The notes beneath the pieces were generated by a model that saw nothing but the letters and a program-made list of their open reading frames with translations, did no database searches and was not told where the DNA came from. Both the position numbers and the translations under genes were made by a program. Shown here one piece after another: positions 9,249 to 16,391 of a stretch of 64,000 nucleotides of DNA. Position 1 is the first letter of the stretch. The number at the start of each line of letters is the position of its first letter. The stretch comes from Legionella donaldsonii (lineage in GTDB: Bacteria > Pseudomonadota > Gammaproteobacteria > Legionellales > Legionellaceae), in NCBI RefSeq assembly GCF_900452385.1, contig NZ_UGOA01000002.1, positions 1 through 64,000 of the forward strand, in the 5' to 3' direction.

Positions 9249-9797
9249 CCGCAGATTGTGAAAGCTGATTTGCCCGCCGCGGAAGCATTGGGAAATAAAC
9301 TTGAGGATTTTATTGATATTTCGGCAGAAAATATCAAAGAATCAAATTATATTGCTGTAATTAGTACAAGCAATTTGACGGAACCAGATCAAACTAAAGT
9401 ATTAGGTTTTATTGAAAATGAGCACGATTGGAAGAAAAATACAGTTGGCTTCAAAGTTGATAGAAATTTTGATTGTAAGATATTGAATAATGAAAGCATT
9501 GTTATTGCTTCCGTAGACTCATTATCAACATATCAAGATGGAGATACAGTTCTTTTCCTATTTAATAAAAAATATATGATTGGCACCATGCATCAAGGCT
9601 TTATTAAACCAATTGATAACCTACTATTAAAAATAGACGTAAAAAATGCCTCGATGGTCGGCAAAGTTATGAATATAGAAACTAAATATATTAAGGACAA
9701 AAATACTGTGGTTTCTATTCTAGAAAAATTTAATTTAGGCACCTTATCTAATCTTATTAGTTCGCTCAGCCAGTCACTCCAGTCACATCCTGCTTAG
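9237..9797 (+). pseudogene. 5'-truncated protein, possibly S24/LexA-like C-terminal domain
   Basis: The frame opens at a TTG inside the antisense of traD and runs 186 codons; the first 15 or so residues are antisense traD and are unlikely to be native. From about residue 20 the sequence (LEDFIDISAENIKES..., then LNNESIVIASVDSLSTYQDG and DTVLFLFNKKYMIGTM) has the strand pattern of the C-terminal fold of LexA/S24 repressors. There is no recognisable N-terminal DNA-binding domain, and the usual GDSM serine motif is not visible. GTG at 9258 is an alternative start without a clear ribosome binding site. It overlaps the end of the transporter gene by 32 bases, tail to tail. I read it as a gene remnant fused to the traD junction; the S24 assignment is weak. 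Confidence 0.4.
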
Positions 9798-10707
9798 AGT
9801 ATATATTATTCGATTCATCATAATTTATTTCCCATTTGATAGGCGAGAAATCGGTATTCCAATCGATAATATCGCTTTTTTCTTCTCTTTTGATAATAGT
9901 GATTAAAGGTTTTGTAATAATTGAATATACAACTATTTCATATGTAATTTTAGTAAAATAGGACACCAAAATAAATTTCATCATGTATTCCATAGGCCAT
10001 ATCCCATAAAACGACAGGAAACAGAATAGTGTTGTATCCGTTATTTCTGAGATAAGGAGAGACTGGAATATTCGTTTAAATAATGACCTCCCCTTATTCT
10101 TTATTTTTAATTTCTGAAAAATAAATGACGATATGAAAAAAGAAACTGAAAATGCAATAGTCGAGGCAACGTATGTTCTAAGCATTCTTGAAAATACGGT
10201 TTCAAAATCATGTTGAAATTTCCAAAATGGTGATGGCGGCAAGATAATCACCAAATAGATGCAAATATCAAATAATACCAATGCAGCAATGCAAGACAGT
10301 AATATTCTTCGGGCGTTTTGATACCCATAAATATCCGTAATTATATAGTCAAATATGTAACTGAACGGATATAAAAGCATCGCTCCAGTTATTGTGAATC
10401 CGCCTATGCTTATTAACTTTGTCGAAAGTACGTTGCTTAATAAAATTATGGTAACAAATAAAATAGCAATTAAAACAAGATACTTATATCGTGGTAAAGC
10501 GTTTGCCAGGCTTAGCTTATTTAAAGTTTTAGATGCGAAAATTGTTCCAATAAGATATCCATCTTTTCCCGAGAAATTATTCATAAACTCAGGATTATCT
10601 ACAACATCTTCGTAGTCCAATGTTGATGGCTTTTTATGACCACCATCTATGGGGCTATACAGTAAATTATTATTTACAAAATCGATATTTAACTTATATT
10701 TATACAT
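9766..10707 (-). CDS. VUT-family (YhhQ/QPTR-like) queuosine-precursor transporter
   Basis: 313 residues. About six membrane helices lie in residues 75-285. The segment ISIGGFTITGAMLLYPFSYI followed by ITDIYGYQNARRIL is the family hallmark of putative vitamin-uptake/queuosine-precursor transporters (YhhQ). Characterised relatives import 7-deazaguanine bases such as preQ0/preQ1 for tRNA queuosine. An N-terminal soluble extension of about 70 residues and a C-terminal tail of about 40 residues are longer than in the usual 220-residue proteins. The gene overlaps the upstream methyltransferase by 8 bases, so the two are translationally coupled. The substrate here is not shown. Confidence 0.75.
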   Translation of the reverse strand: MYKYKLNIDFVNNNLLYSPIDGGHKKPSTLDYEDVVDNPEFMNNFSGKDGYLIGTIFASKTLNKLSLANALPRYKYLVLIAILFVTIILLSNVLSTKLISIGGFTITGAMLLYPFSYIFDYIITDIYGYQNARRILLSCIAALVLFDICIYLVIILPPSPFWKFQHDFETVFSRMLRTYVASTIAFSVSFFISSFIFQKLKIKNKGRSLFKRIFQSLLISEITDTTLFCFLSFYGIWPMEYMMKFILVSYFTKITYEIVVYSIITKPLITIIKREEKSDIIDWNTDFSPIKWEINYDESNNIYSKQDVTGVTG

Positions 10708-11404
10708 TTTTTCTTAAGGCTATATAGTAGTAAGGCGCAAAACTGTATTCATCGATATAATTTATACCGTCTTTTTCACTACCGAGTGCTAAATGTGTCC
10801 CTAAATGCTTAAACCCTATTTGTTCTGCAAGGCGAATAATAAAATTCTCACTCCAATAATAATCATTAATTTCACAATCTATAGCTAGAAGCTTTATTTT
10901 AGCAAGATCACCATCCAAGGAAGGAGCCCTTCCAATTCCTTTAACGGTTAAGTAATTTCGAGTATAAAGATTTTTAGTGCCACTTATAATAATTACATTC
11001 CCATTTTTTTCTAAGGAATTAAAACATTTCTCCAGCTCTGTTTTTATTTCCTCTTCGGTAGATAAATGAAAAAACATTAAAATTGAAAAGATAGCGGTAT
11101 ATGTTCCATACGGGTATAACGTGTTTTCAGACGTATTTTCGAAATACATCGAATTATCTTTGAGGCTACTATTTTTCGCATTGTTTAATGCATTTTGATC
11201 TATATCGCATCCATTTATTTTTTTACAAAAAGTACTTAAAAAATTAGTTGATCTACCAGAACCACAGCCCAAATCTAAAACATAATCCAGATTTGTATCA
11301 TATTTTGCAGCAAATTCCTCAACATCTCTAAATGCAAGAAATCCAGTACCAGTGATACTACTCTTCCCATACTTCTTAATTTGATCATCGCTAAACTTCA
11401 ACAT
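10700..11404 (-). CDS. Class I SAM-dependent methyltransferase
   Basis: 234 residues. The SAM-binding motif I is DYVLDLGCGSGRSTNFL (about residues 40-55), followed by the acidic GCDIDQNA and a YTAIFSILMFFHLS segment typical of the Rossmann methyltransferase core. No substrate-specific domain is recognised. It is the first gene of a two-gene unit with the VUT transporter. Two iteron-like sequences lie just upstream of it (11440-11487). The pairing suggests a small-molecule or nucleobase-related modification, but this is inference. Confidence 0.7.
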   Translation of the reverse strand: MLKFSDDQIKKYGKSSITGTGFLAFRDVEEFAAKYDTNLDYVLDLGCGSGRSTNFLSTFCKKINGCDIDQNALNNAKNSSLKDNSMYFENTSENTLYPYGTYTAIFSILMFFHLSTEEEIKTELEKCFNSLEKNGNVIIISGTKNLYTRNYLTVKGIGRAPSLDGDLAKIKLLAIDCEINDYYWSENFIIRLAEQIGFKHLGTHLALGSEKDGINYIDEYSFAPYYYIALRKNV

Positions 11405-11439
11405 TTATTAAAATACCTCTTATTTATGATGTTAAGCTT

Positions 11440-11487
11440 CCTGCAAATGTCCCACCCCACATTTAATTAATACCCCGCAAATGTCCC
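11440..11487 (-). repeat. Two iteron-like repeats downstream of rep
   Basis: On the minus strand GGGACATTTGCAGG (11453-11440) and GGGACATTTGCGGG (11487-11474) are near copies of the GGGACGTTTRCRGG repeats at 15254-15394, in inverse orientation and 34 bases apart. They lie between the rep stop codon and the methyltransferase start and probably bind the same Rep protein, which could allow looping or handcuffing with the main array. Confidence 0.7.
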
Positions 11488-11515
11488 ATCTTTAAAATTA
11501 ATCTTTCTAATAATC

Positions 11516-12805
11516 CTATTCAATTAATTCAATATAATCTTCCATAGATATAATGTTTCCCACTCCACTTTGTTTATTCTCTCTTATGAAACTATGAAAG
11601 CATCCTTTGGTTGCAGGGTGCTCTAACCTATGTTTTTGATACCAATTCTTGAGAATACTACTTTGAGTTTTTATATAATTCTCAAATTCACTAATTAAAT
11701 CGCTTTTTTGATCTTCCGTTAAATTTGTAAGGTAGTTATTTACCTTCTTATTAACATATTGCCTGTAACGTTCTGTTTGCGCTTCTTGTTTTTCTTTCTT
11801 TTCTTTTTCTTTCGCTTCTGAGATCTTGCGTCGTTCATTGATTAATGCTTTACTTGATTTACTATGCTTATAATCTTTTTTAAGTGCTTCAATCAAATAT
11901 CCAGCGAGCCCTCTAATCTTCCCCGCTATAAAACTTTCTGATTGAGTGATTATCTCCACTTTCTCGCGTATATAGTCGTTATCATATTTTGCATATGTCT
12001 CTTCAATCATTTGAGTTGAAAATCCAAATGTATTAATCAGAAGTTGCTTTAATTCTTCATCAATCGACAAGTTATTTAGGGGAATAGGGGATTCATCAAC
12101 ATTTTTTTCTAACTTGAAACGTATTCTTGTGACTTTTTGATTAACTCGTTCCATTTCAGGAAAAATACGAATGGGCGATACTGTGTTTACCTCATTCACC
12201 CCAACATCTAGAACTCTTTTCTTAAAGTCTTTAAACACTTGATATTTACCATCAAACACTCCCATTAGCTTTCTAAAGATATCTAGTGGAAACCATGGTG
12301 TTTGCGCTAGCCCTTTGTAGCGAATACAGTTTTCATACAGCGCCAAACCATAGCCTGATTTGAATTTTGAAATCAGTTCAATGTTTATTTGGCCATAAAT
12401 CTCAGGTTGATACATAAGATCTTTCATCACCTGGCTGTATTCATAGATGCAAACCCCATTTGAAAGTTCAGCAGATGCCAATATTGAGCTAGCCTTCCAT
12501 TTTTTTTCTTGTCCAGTGGAGCAATCTATAACGTTCCATTCGATAGCTATTGTTATTAGTCCGATCAAGGCTTCTTTGAGCTTTGCAGTATCTTTGCTAT
12601 TGTAACCAATCAGTTGATATAAATCTTTTCCTTTGATTTCAAACTGTTGTTTGTATGGAAGATCTGGATAAGCATTAAAGAGCAAAGCATTAAACAGCTT
12701 TCGCTGCACCAATGACAAATTATTAGAGCAATGTATCGCGTTAACATGTTTTTTGAGTTCGGGACTCTTATTATTTATTGCTATGCTTCCCATACGTTTC
12801 TCCAT
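11516..12805 (-). CDS. rep: Plasmid replication initiator (Rep_3/RepB family)
   Basis: The frame is open up to a TTG at 12868, but the likely start is ATG at 12805 (MEKRMGSIAI) or at 12793; the latter has GGAG 7 bases upstream. Two winged-helix domains of the Rep_3 type are suggested by HCSNNLSLVQRKLFNALLFN near the start and YGLALYENCIRYKG in the middle. A lysine/glutamate-rich coiled region (KEKEKKEKQEAQ) follows, with a C-terminal extension. The family binds iterons and opens the plasmid origin. Gene order parA-parB-rep with flanking iterons supports the role. A pair of identical palindromes sits directly upstream of the true start and may be an operator. Confidence 0.85.
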   Translation of the reverse strand: MEKRMGSIAINNKSPELKKHVNAIHCSNNLSLVQRKLFNALLFNAYPDLPYKQQFEIKGKDLYQLIGYNSKDTAKLKEALIGLITIAIEWNVIDCSTGQEKKWKASSILASAELSNGVCIYEYSQVMKDLMYQPEIYGQINIELISKFKSGYGLALYENCIRYKGLAQTPWFPLDIFRKLMGVFDGKYQVFKDFKKRVLDVGVNEVNTVSPIRIFPEMERVNQKVTRIRFKLEKNVDESPIPLNNLSIDEELKQLLINTFGFSTQMIEETYAKYDNDYIREKVEIITQSESFIAGKIRGLAGYLIEALKKDYKHSKSSKALINERRKISEAKEKEKKEKQEAQTERYRQYVNKKVNNYLTNLTEDQKSDLISEFENYIKTQSSILKNWYQKHRLEHPATKGCFHSFIRENKQSGVGNIISMEDYIELIE

Positions 12806-12819
12806 GCTACCTAACAAGT

Positions 12820-12862
12820 AATCCGAGTACTCGGATTCACTCTCAATCCGAGTACTCGGATT
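12820..12862. promoter_or_regulatory. Two identical 18-bp palindromes at the parB/rep junction
   Basis: AATCCGAGTACTCGGATT occurs at 12820-12837 and again at 12845-12862, each a perfect palindrome, with starts 25 bases apart. The second copy encodes the last residues of ParB (SEYSD); the first lies in the rep leader. Perfect duplicated palindromes here fit a parS-type centromere for the adjacent ParB or an operator for Rep/ParB control of rep. Which protein binds is not known. Confidence 0.7.
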
Positions 12863-13862
12863 CTGCAATAATTTGTTCTAAATAATTAGAAACGTGCTTA
12901 CACATATCTTCCACATTCACAAAACTAGCAATATCTTTGTTTAGTACAATCGATGGAAGCCCTCTATAATCTGACTTGAAGGTAAATAGTTTTTTTCCAT
13001 TTTCAGAGGTGTAAGACTTGGCATTACTTGAACTTTTAGATTCAGCTTTGTGTTGTAATGTCTTCTCTTCAAATATCTTCTCTAATTTAGCCTGTGAAGT
13101 GATTGTTCTACCTAACTGATTAGCAATAGAAAGCATCTTGTTATAGTTGTCTTTAGACTTATTAATTAATTGAACAATCTTTACAGCAAGCTGTTTAGAG
13201 AGGGCGTGTATATCTGGAATAGCACGCACAATATCCTCTGGAATTTTTGAATAAGCCATTAATTCATTAAATGTGGAATAGGAAATACGTAATTTTTCCG
13301 AAAGTTCTTTTTCGGTTTTAAATACATTATCTGACAACAATCGTCTATAAAGCATCGCATTGGAATAATTACTAACATCATTTCGTAATTTGTTCTCAGC
13401 ATCTTGAGATGCAATCGCATCTTGTACATTGGGAATATCTTTTCTAATTACAAGAAAAGGGATCCCAAGCCGCATACAAGCAATATGCCTTCTTCGACCA
13501 AAAATTACTTCATACTTTATTTTCCCATGAGGATTAGGATGATTTCTCACTAAAGCAGGCTGTAATTGTTTGTTTGATTTAATAGAATCAATTAGTCCAT
13601 CAATATCACCTAACTCGCTTTCTTGGCGGTTAGCGTATTTCCATGGTTCGCATTCTTCTGGGTTTACATAAATTAATTCCTGCTCAGCAAATTCAATCCC
13701 AGCCTGAGTTTTAAAATAAGATGGAGTTTTAGGGGCCGCTTGTTTTAAAACAACTTCCTCATCAGCAGCTTCTATTTTTTTTACTTGTCCACTTTTCATT
13801 AGCATGCCTAATGGGCCAGAATTATGAACGTTTCGCTTACTATTATCCATGTCACTCTCCAC
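12843..13862 (-). CDS. parB: ParB-type plasmid partition protein (P1/F-like, with ParA)
   Basis: 339 residues. The ParB/Srx-like nuclease-fold motif FGRRRHIACMRLG lies at about 122-134, preceded by LIDSIKSNKQLQPALVRNH. A KorB/SopB-type helix-turn-helix follows (ELSEKLRISYSTFNELMAYS, about 185-205). ParB loads on parS and stimulates the partner ParA ATPase for plasmid segregation. It overlaps parA by 11 bases and reaches into the rep leader, so parA-parB-rep form one unit. Its terminal codons lie inside one of two identical palindromes that could be its own binding site. Confidence 0.88.
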   Translation of the reverse strand: MESDMDNSKRNVHNSGPLGMLMKSGQVKKIEAADEEVVLKQAAPKTPSYFKTQAGIEFAEQELIYVNPEECEPWKYANRQESELGDIDGLIDSIKSNKQLQPALVRNHPNPHGKIKYEVIFGRRRHIACMRLGIPFLVIRKDIPNVQDAIASQDAENKLRNDVSNYSNAMLYRRLLSDNVFKTEKELSEKLRISYSTFNELMAYSKIPEDIVRAIPDIHALSKQLAVKIVQLINKSKDNYNKMLSIANQLGRTITSQAKLEKIFEEKTLQHKAESKSSSNAKSYTSENGKKLFTFKSDYRGLPSIVLNKDIASFVNVEDMCKHVSNYLEQIIAESEYSD

Positions 13863-15060
13863 TTACAAAGGATGCTTTAGATTGCTTTTCCCAGATTTCT
13901 TTAAAGTTATTAATAATTTCGAGGTTCACATCATCTAAATGTTGCAAAGCTCTGCGGTAAGCTTCACGGCTGCCACGCGGTTTTGAAACATCATAAATGG
14001 TTCCAATTTCATTAGCTGCTTTTGCCACTTCAACGGTTTCGCACATATGATTTGTGAGAATATATCTACCAAACTGCTCTCGCATCATATTTTCCATCTG
14101 TAATGCTTCGTTACTTCCGCTGTGTTTAGAAATAAGTATTCGCAAATACTCCAATTTTTTGGAAGGTAATTCTTTAAACATATTTCGTAAGGTAGCCGTG
14201 TACATAATAAAACTTGAATAATCGTTCATACTTGGAGGAATAGGAATAATGATTCCATCGCAGGCAATGATTGCGTTGAGCGTTAACAAACCAAGATTAG
14301 GGCCGCAATCGATTAAAATAACATCATATTGATTTTTAATAATCTTTAATGACTCTGATAAGCGAATAAAAGGAGAACCTAAGCGCTCATGGTTGTTTTC
14401 TTTTTCGTTAGGTAAAATCAGATCACAATCTTGTATAGCCAAATTAGCAGGAATGATATCCAGACCATCAAAATGCGTTTTTAGTATTACATTTTTGATG
14501 TTGTTAGGATTTGAGATTAACACATTGGTTATTGTGTCTTCGTAACGAAGTTCCAAATCTGGGATTAATCCTGAACTAATTAAAGTTGCTGTTCCTTGCG
14601 CATCGAAATCTAACAGAAGAACCTTTAAACCTTCGATAGCAATCTTTTTTCCTAAATCTACTGTAGTTTCAGTTTTCCCAACCCCGCCTTTTAAATTAGA
14701 AACAGCTATGGTTAAGCATTTCGAACCCTTTGGTCTTTTGTATCGAGTTTCTGCCTTATCTCTAAGCGCATTAATGGCAGCCAATGTATATTTTTTTACC
14801 TTTCTGCCATTTTCAGAGTCTTCGATTACTACGCCTGGTATATCATCTGAAGATTCTAATAATTTTCTGAATGTAGGATCAGAAACCTTTACCATTTTTG
14901 CGGCTTCAATTGCTCCCCAAGTTCTTGGTTTTTTTCTTTTTTCGGGATTAATTACAAAATTTCTTAATGTCAGTAACATTTCGTTACCCGCTTGATAGAA
15001 CTTATCCATTAACTGTTCTGGATGATCTGTACCATACGTAATGATTTGAGGATCAAGCAT
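13852..15060 (-). CDS. parA: ParA-type partition ATPase (type Ia, N-terminal HTH)
   Basis: About 402 residues from the ATG at 15060, which has AAGGGAAATC just upstream; an in-frame ATG at 15093 lacks a ribosome binding site. The N-terminal 100 residues carry a helix-turn-helix (WGAIEAAKMVKVSDPTFRKL), as in P1 ParA and F SopA, which repress their own operon. The deviant Walker A NLKGGVGKTETTVDLG lies at about 121-136, with DFDAQGTATLIS as the A' motif and VILIDCGPNLGL as Walker B. It uses ATP to position plasmid copies together with ParB. Promoter sequences should lie in the AT-rich 15061-15240 interval. Confidence 0.92.
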   Translation of the reverse strand: MLDPQIITYGTDHPEQLMDKFYQAGNEMLLTLRNFVINPEKRKKPRTWGAIEAAKMVKVSDPTFRKLLESSDDIPGVVIEDSENGRKVKKYTLAAINALRDKAETRYKRPKGSKCLTIAVSNLKGGVGKTETTVDLGKKIAIEGLKVLLLDFDAQGTATLISSGLIPDLELRYEDTITNVLISNPNNIKNVILKTHFDGLDIIPANLAIQDCDLILPNEKENNHERLGSPFIRLSESLKIIKNQYDVILIDCGPNLGLLTLNAIIACDGIIIPIPPSMNDYSSFIMYTATLRNMFKELPSKKLEYLRILISKHSGSNEALQMENMMREQFGRYILTNHMCETVEVAKAANEIGTIYDVSKPRGSREAYRRALQHLDDVNLEIINNFKEIWEKQSKASFVSGE

Positions 15061-15253
15061 GATTTCCCTTTTATTAAAAAAATTAATTTTCACATTTTTT
15101 ATAATTTATCTGTGATTTATTGAAAATGCAACAGAAAATTAAAATTTCTATTTACTATAGAAACACAACGTGTTTTAATTTTTTTAAGATCATTTTATTA
15201 GTTGTTTAGAAGTTTAATAGGTCAATGTTCTTAAGGTTTGTAAGAGAGTCTGG

Positions 15254-15394
15254 GGGACATTTACGGGAATTGTGAGGGACGTTTACAGGGTTGGCTGCGG
15301 CGTTTACGGGATAGGGTGAGACGTTTTCAGGAAGTAAAAATAAGAAAAATAACTGATGGTGCGACGTTTACAGGTAGGGTGGGACGTTTGCAGG
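15254..15394 (+). repeat. oriV: Main iteron array (six copies), probable replication origin
   Basis: Repeats matching GGGACGTTTACRGG occur at 15254, 15276, 15297, 15318, 15361 and 15381. Spacing is 20-22 bases except for one 43-base gap, i.e. two helical turns apart and on one DNA face. Copies 3-5 deviate at 1-3 positions. The flanking 15100-15240 segment is very AT-rich and could be the melting region. Together with Rep_3-type rep and DnaA boxes at 16291-16313 this marks the origin region. Confidence 0.8.
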
Positions 15395-15415
15395 GATAAT
15401 TGAGGAGAGACACTT

Positions 15416-16291
15416 GTGTCAAATTTAGAATTGAAGGGATTGAAGTTGCTTCGAGCCTTAGACAATTCATTCCAGGATGGAGAATCTATACCCAGCGAAT
15501 CGATAACTCATTTAGCTGTTGAGTTATTAAATTCTGGAAAATATCAGCCTAGGAAACAATTTGATGAATCTATCTTAGACGAGCTCGCAAACTCCATAAA
15601 AGCCCAAGGGATTATCCAGCCACTTATTGTTAGAAAGATTGCAGAAGAATGTTATGAGATTATTGCTGGTGAGAGACGTTGGCGAGCAGCAAAAAAAGCA
15701 GGATTAACTTATGTGCCGGTTATTATTAGAAATATTGATGATAATGTTGCTCTCGCATTTTCACTGATTGAAAATATTCAACGTGAAAATCTTAATCCGA
15801 TTGAAGAGGCGTTAGCATTAAACCGTTTTCGCGAAGAGTTTGAAATGACTCATGAGGACATAGCACAAATGATAGGGCGCTCTAGAGTTTCGATTACTAA
15901 TACGCTTCGCTTACTATCCTTGGATTCTAGAGTAATAGAGATGTTAAACGAGGGTAAGATTGATATGGGGCATGCCCGATCACTTTTGAAACTTTCGTCA
16001 GAACAGCAATATCAGGTTGCATGCACCGTCATTGAGAAACAGCTGAATGTGCGTGACACGGAGGCATTAGCAAATCGATTGAAGTCATCAGGGAATGAGG
16101 GACGTGAGAAGACTTTTTCTTTAGCTACACCACATGACAAGTGTGAGGAGTGGAGTACCTATCTATCTCAACAATTTACAACAAATGTTTCTGTAAAAGT
16201 AAATACTGAGGGTAAGGGAAAAGTGATTATCGAAGTGAATTCCGCTAGCGAGGTTGATTGGTTGATCAAGCTAATGAGCGGAAGAGGATAG
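15416..16291 (+). CDS. Second ParB/Noc-family protein (chromosomal Spo0J type)
   Basis: 291 residues starting at GTG (15416), with GAGGAGAG upstream. The N-terminal ParB domain has QPRKQFDESILDELANSI, GIIQPLIVRK, EIIAGERRWRAAKKAGL (about 80-96) and ENIQRENLNPIEEA, all hallmarks of the Spo0J/chromosomal ParB and RepB-type group. The HTH THEDIAQMIGRSRVSITNTL lies at about 145-165. It has no ParA of its own and is transcribed divergently from the parA-parB-rep unit across the iteron array. It may act as an auxiliary partition or transcription factor. The upstream ParB is a different subfamily, so this is not a recent duplicate. Confidence 0.85.
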   Translation: MSNLELKGLKLLRALDNSFQDGESIPSESITHLAVELLNSGKYQPRKQFDESILDELANSIKAQGIIQPLIVRKIAEECYEIIAGERRWRAAKKAGLTYVPVIIRNIDDNVALAFSLIENIQRENLNPIEEALALNRFREEFEMTHEDIAQMIGRSRVSITNTLRLLSLDSRVIEMLNEGKIDMGHARSLLKLSSEQQYQVACTVIEKQLNVRDTEALANRLKSSGNEGREKTFSLATPHDKCEEWSTYLSQQFTTNVSVKVNTEGKGKVIIEVNSASEVDWLIKLMSGRG

Positions 16292-16313
16292 TTATCCACA
16301 AAATCTGTTGATA
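16291..16313. promoter_or_regulatory. Pair of DnaA boxes
   Basis: TTATCCACA, the consensus DnaA box, lies at 16291-16299. An inverted near-consensus box, TGTTGATAA (TTATCAACA on the other strand), lies at 16305-16313. They overlap the stop codon of the second ParB and lie 0.9 kb from the iterons. They may assist initiation, but two boxes alone could be chance in AT-rich DNA. Confidence 0.5.
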
Positions 16314-16391
16314 ACGTTGTGTGATATTCGTGGGTTATAATATAGTTAAGCCTTTTAATGAGAAAAAAGAGCGTGTTTAATTTTTGGATTA

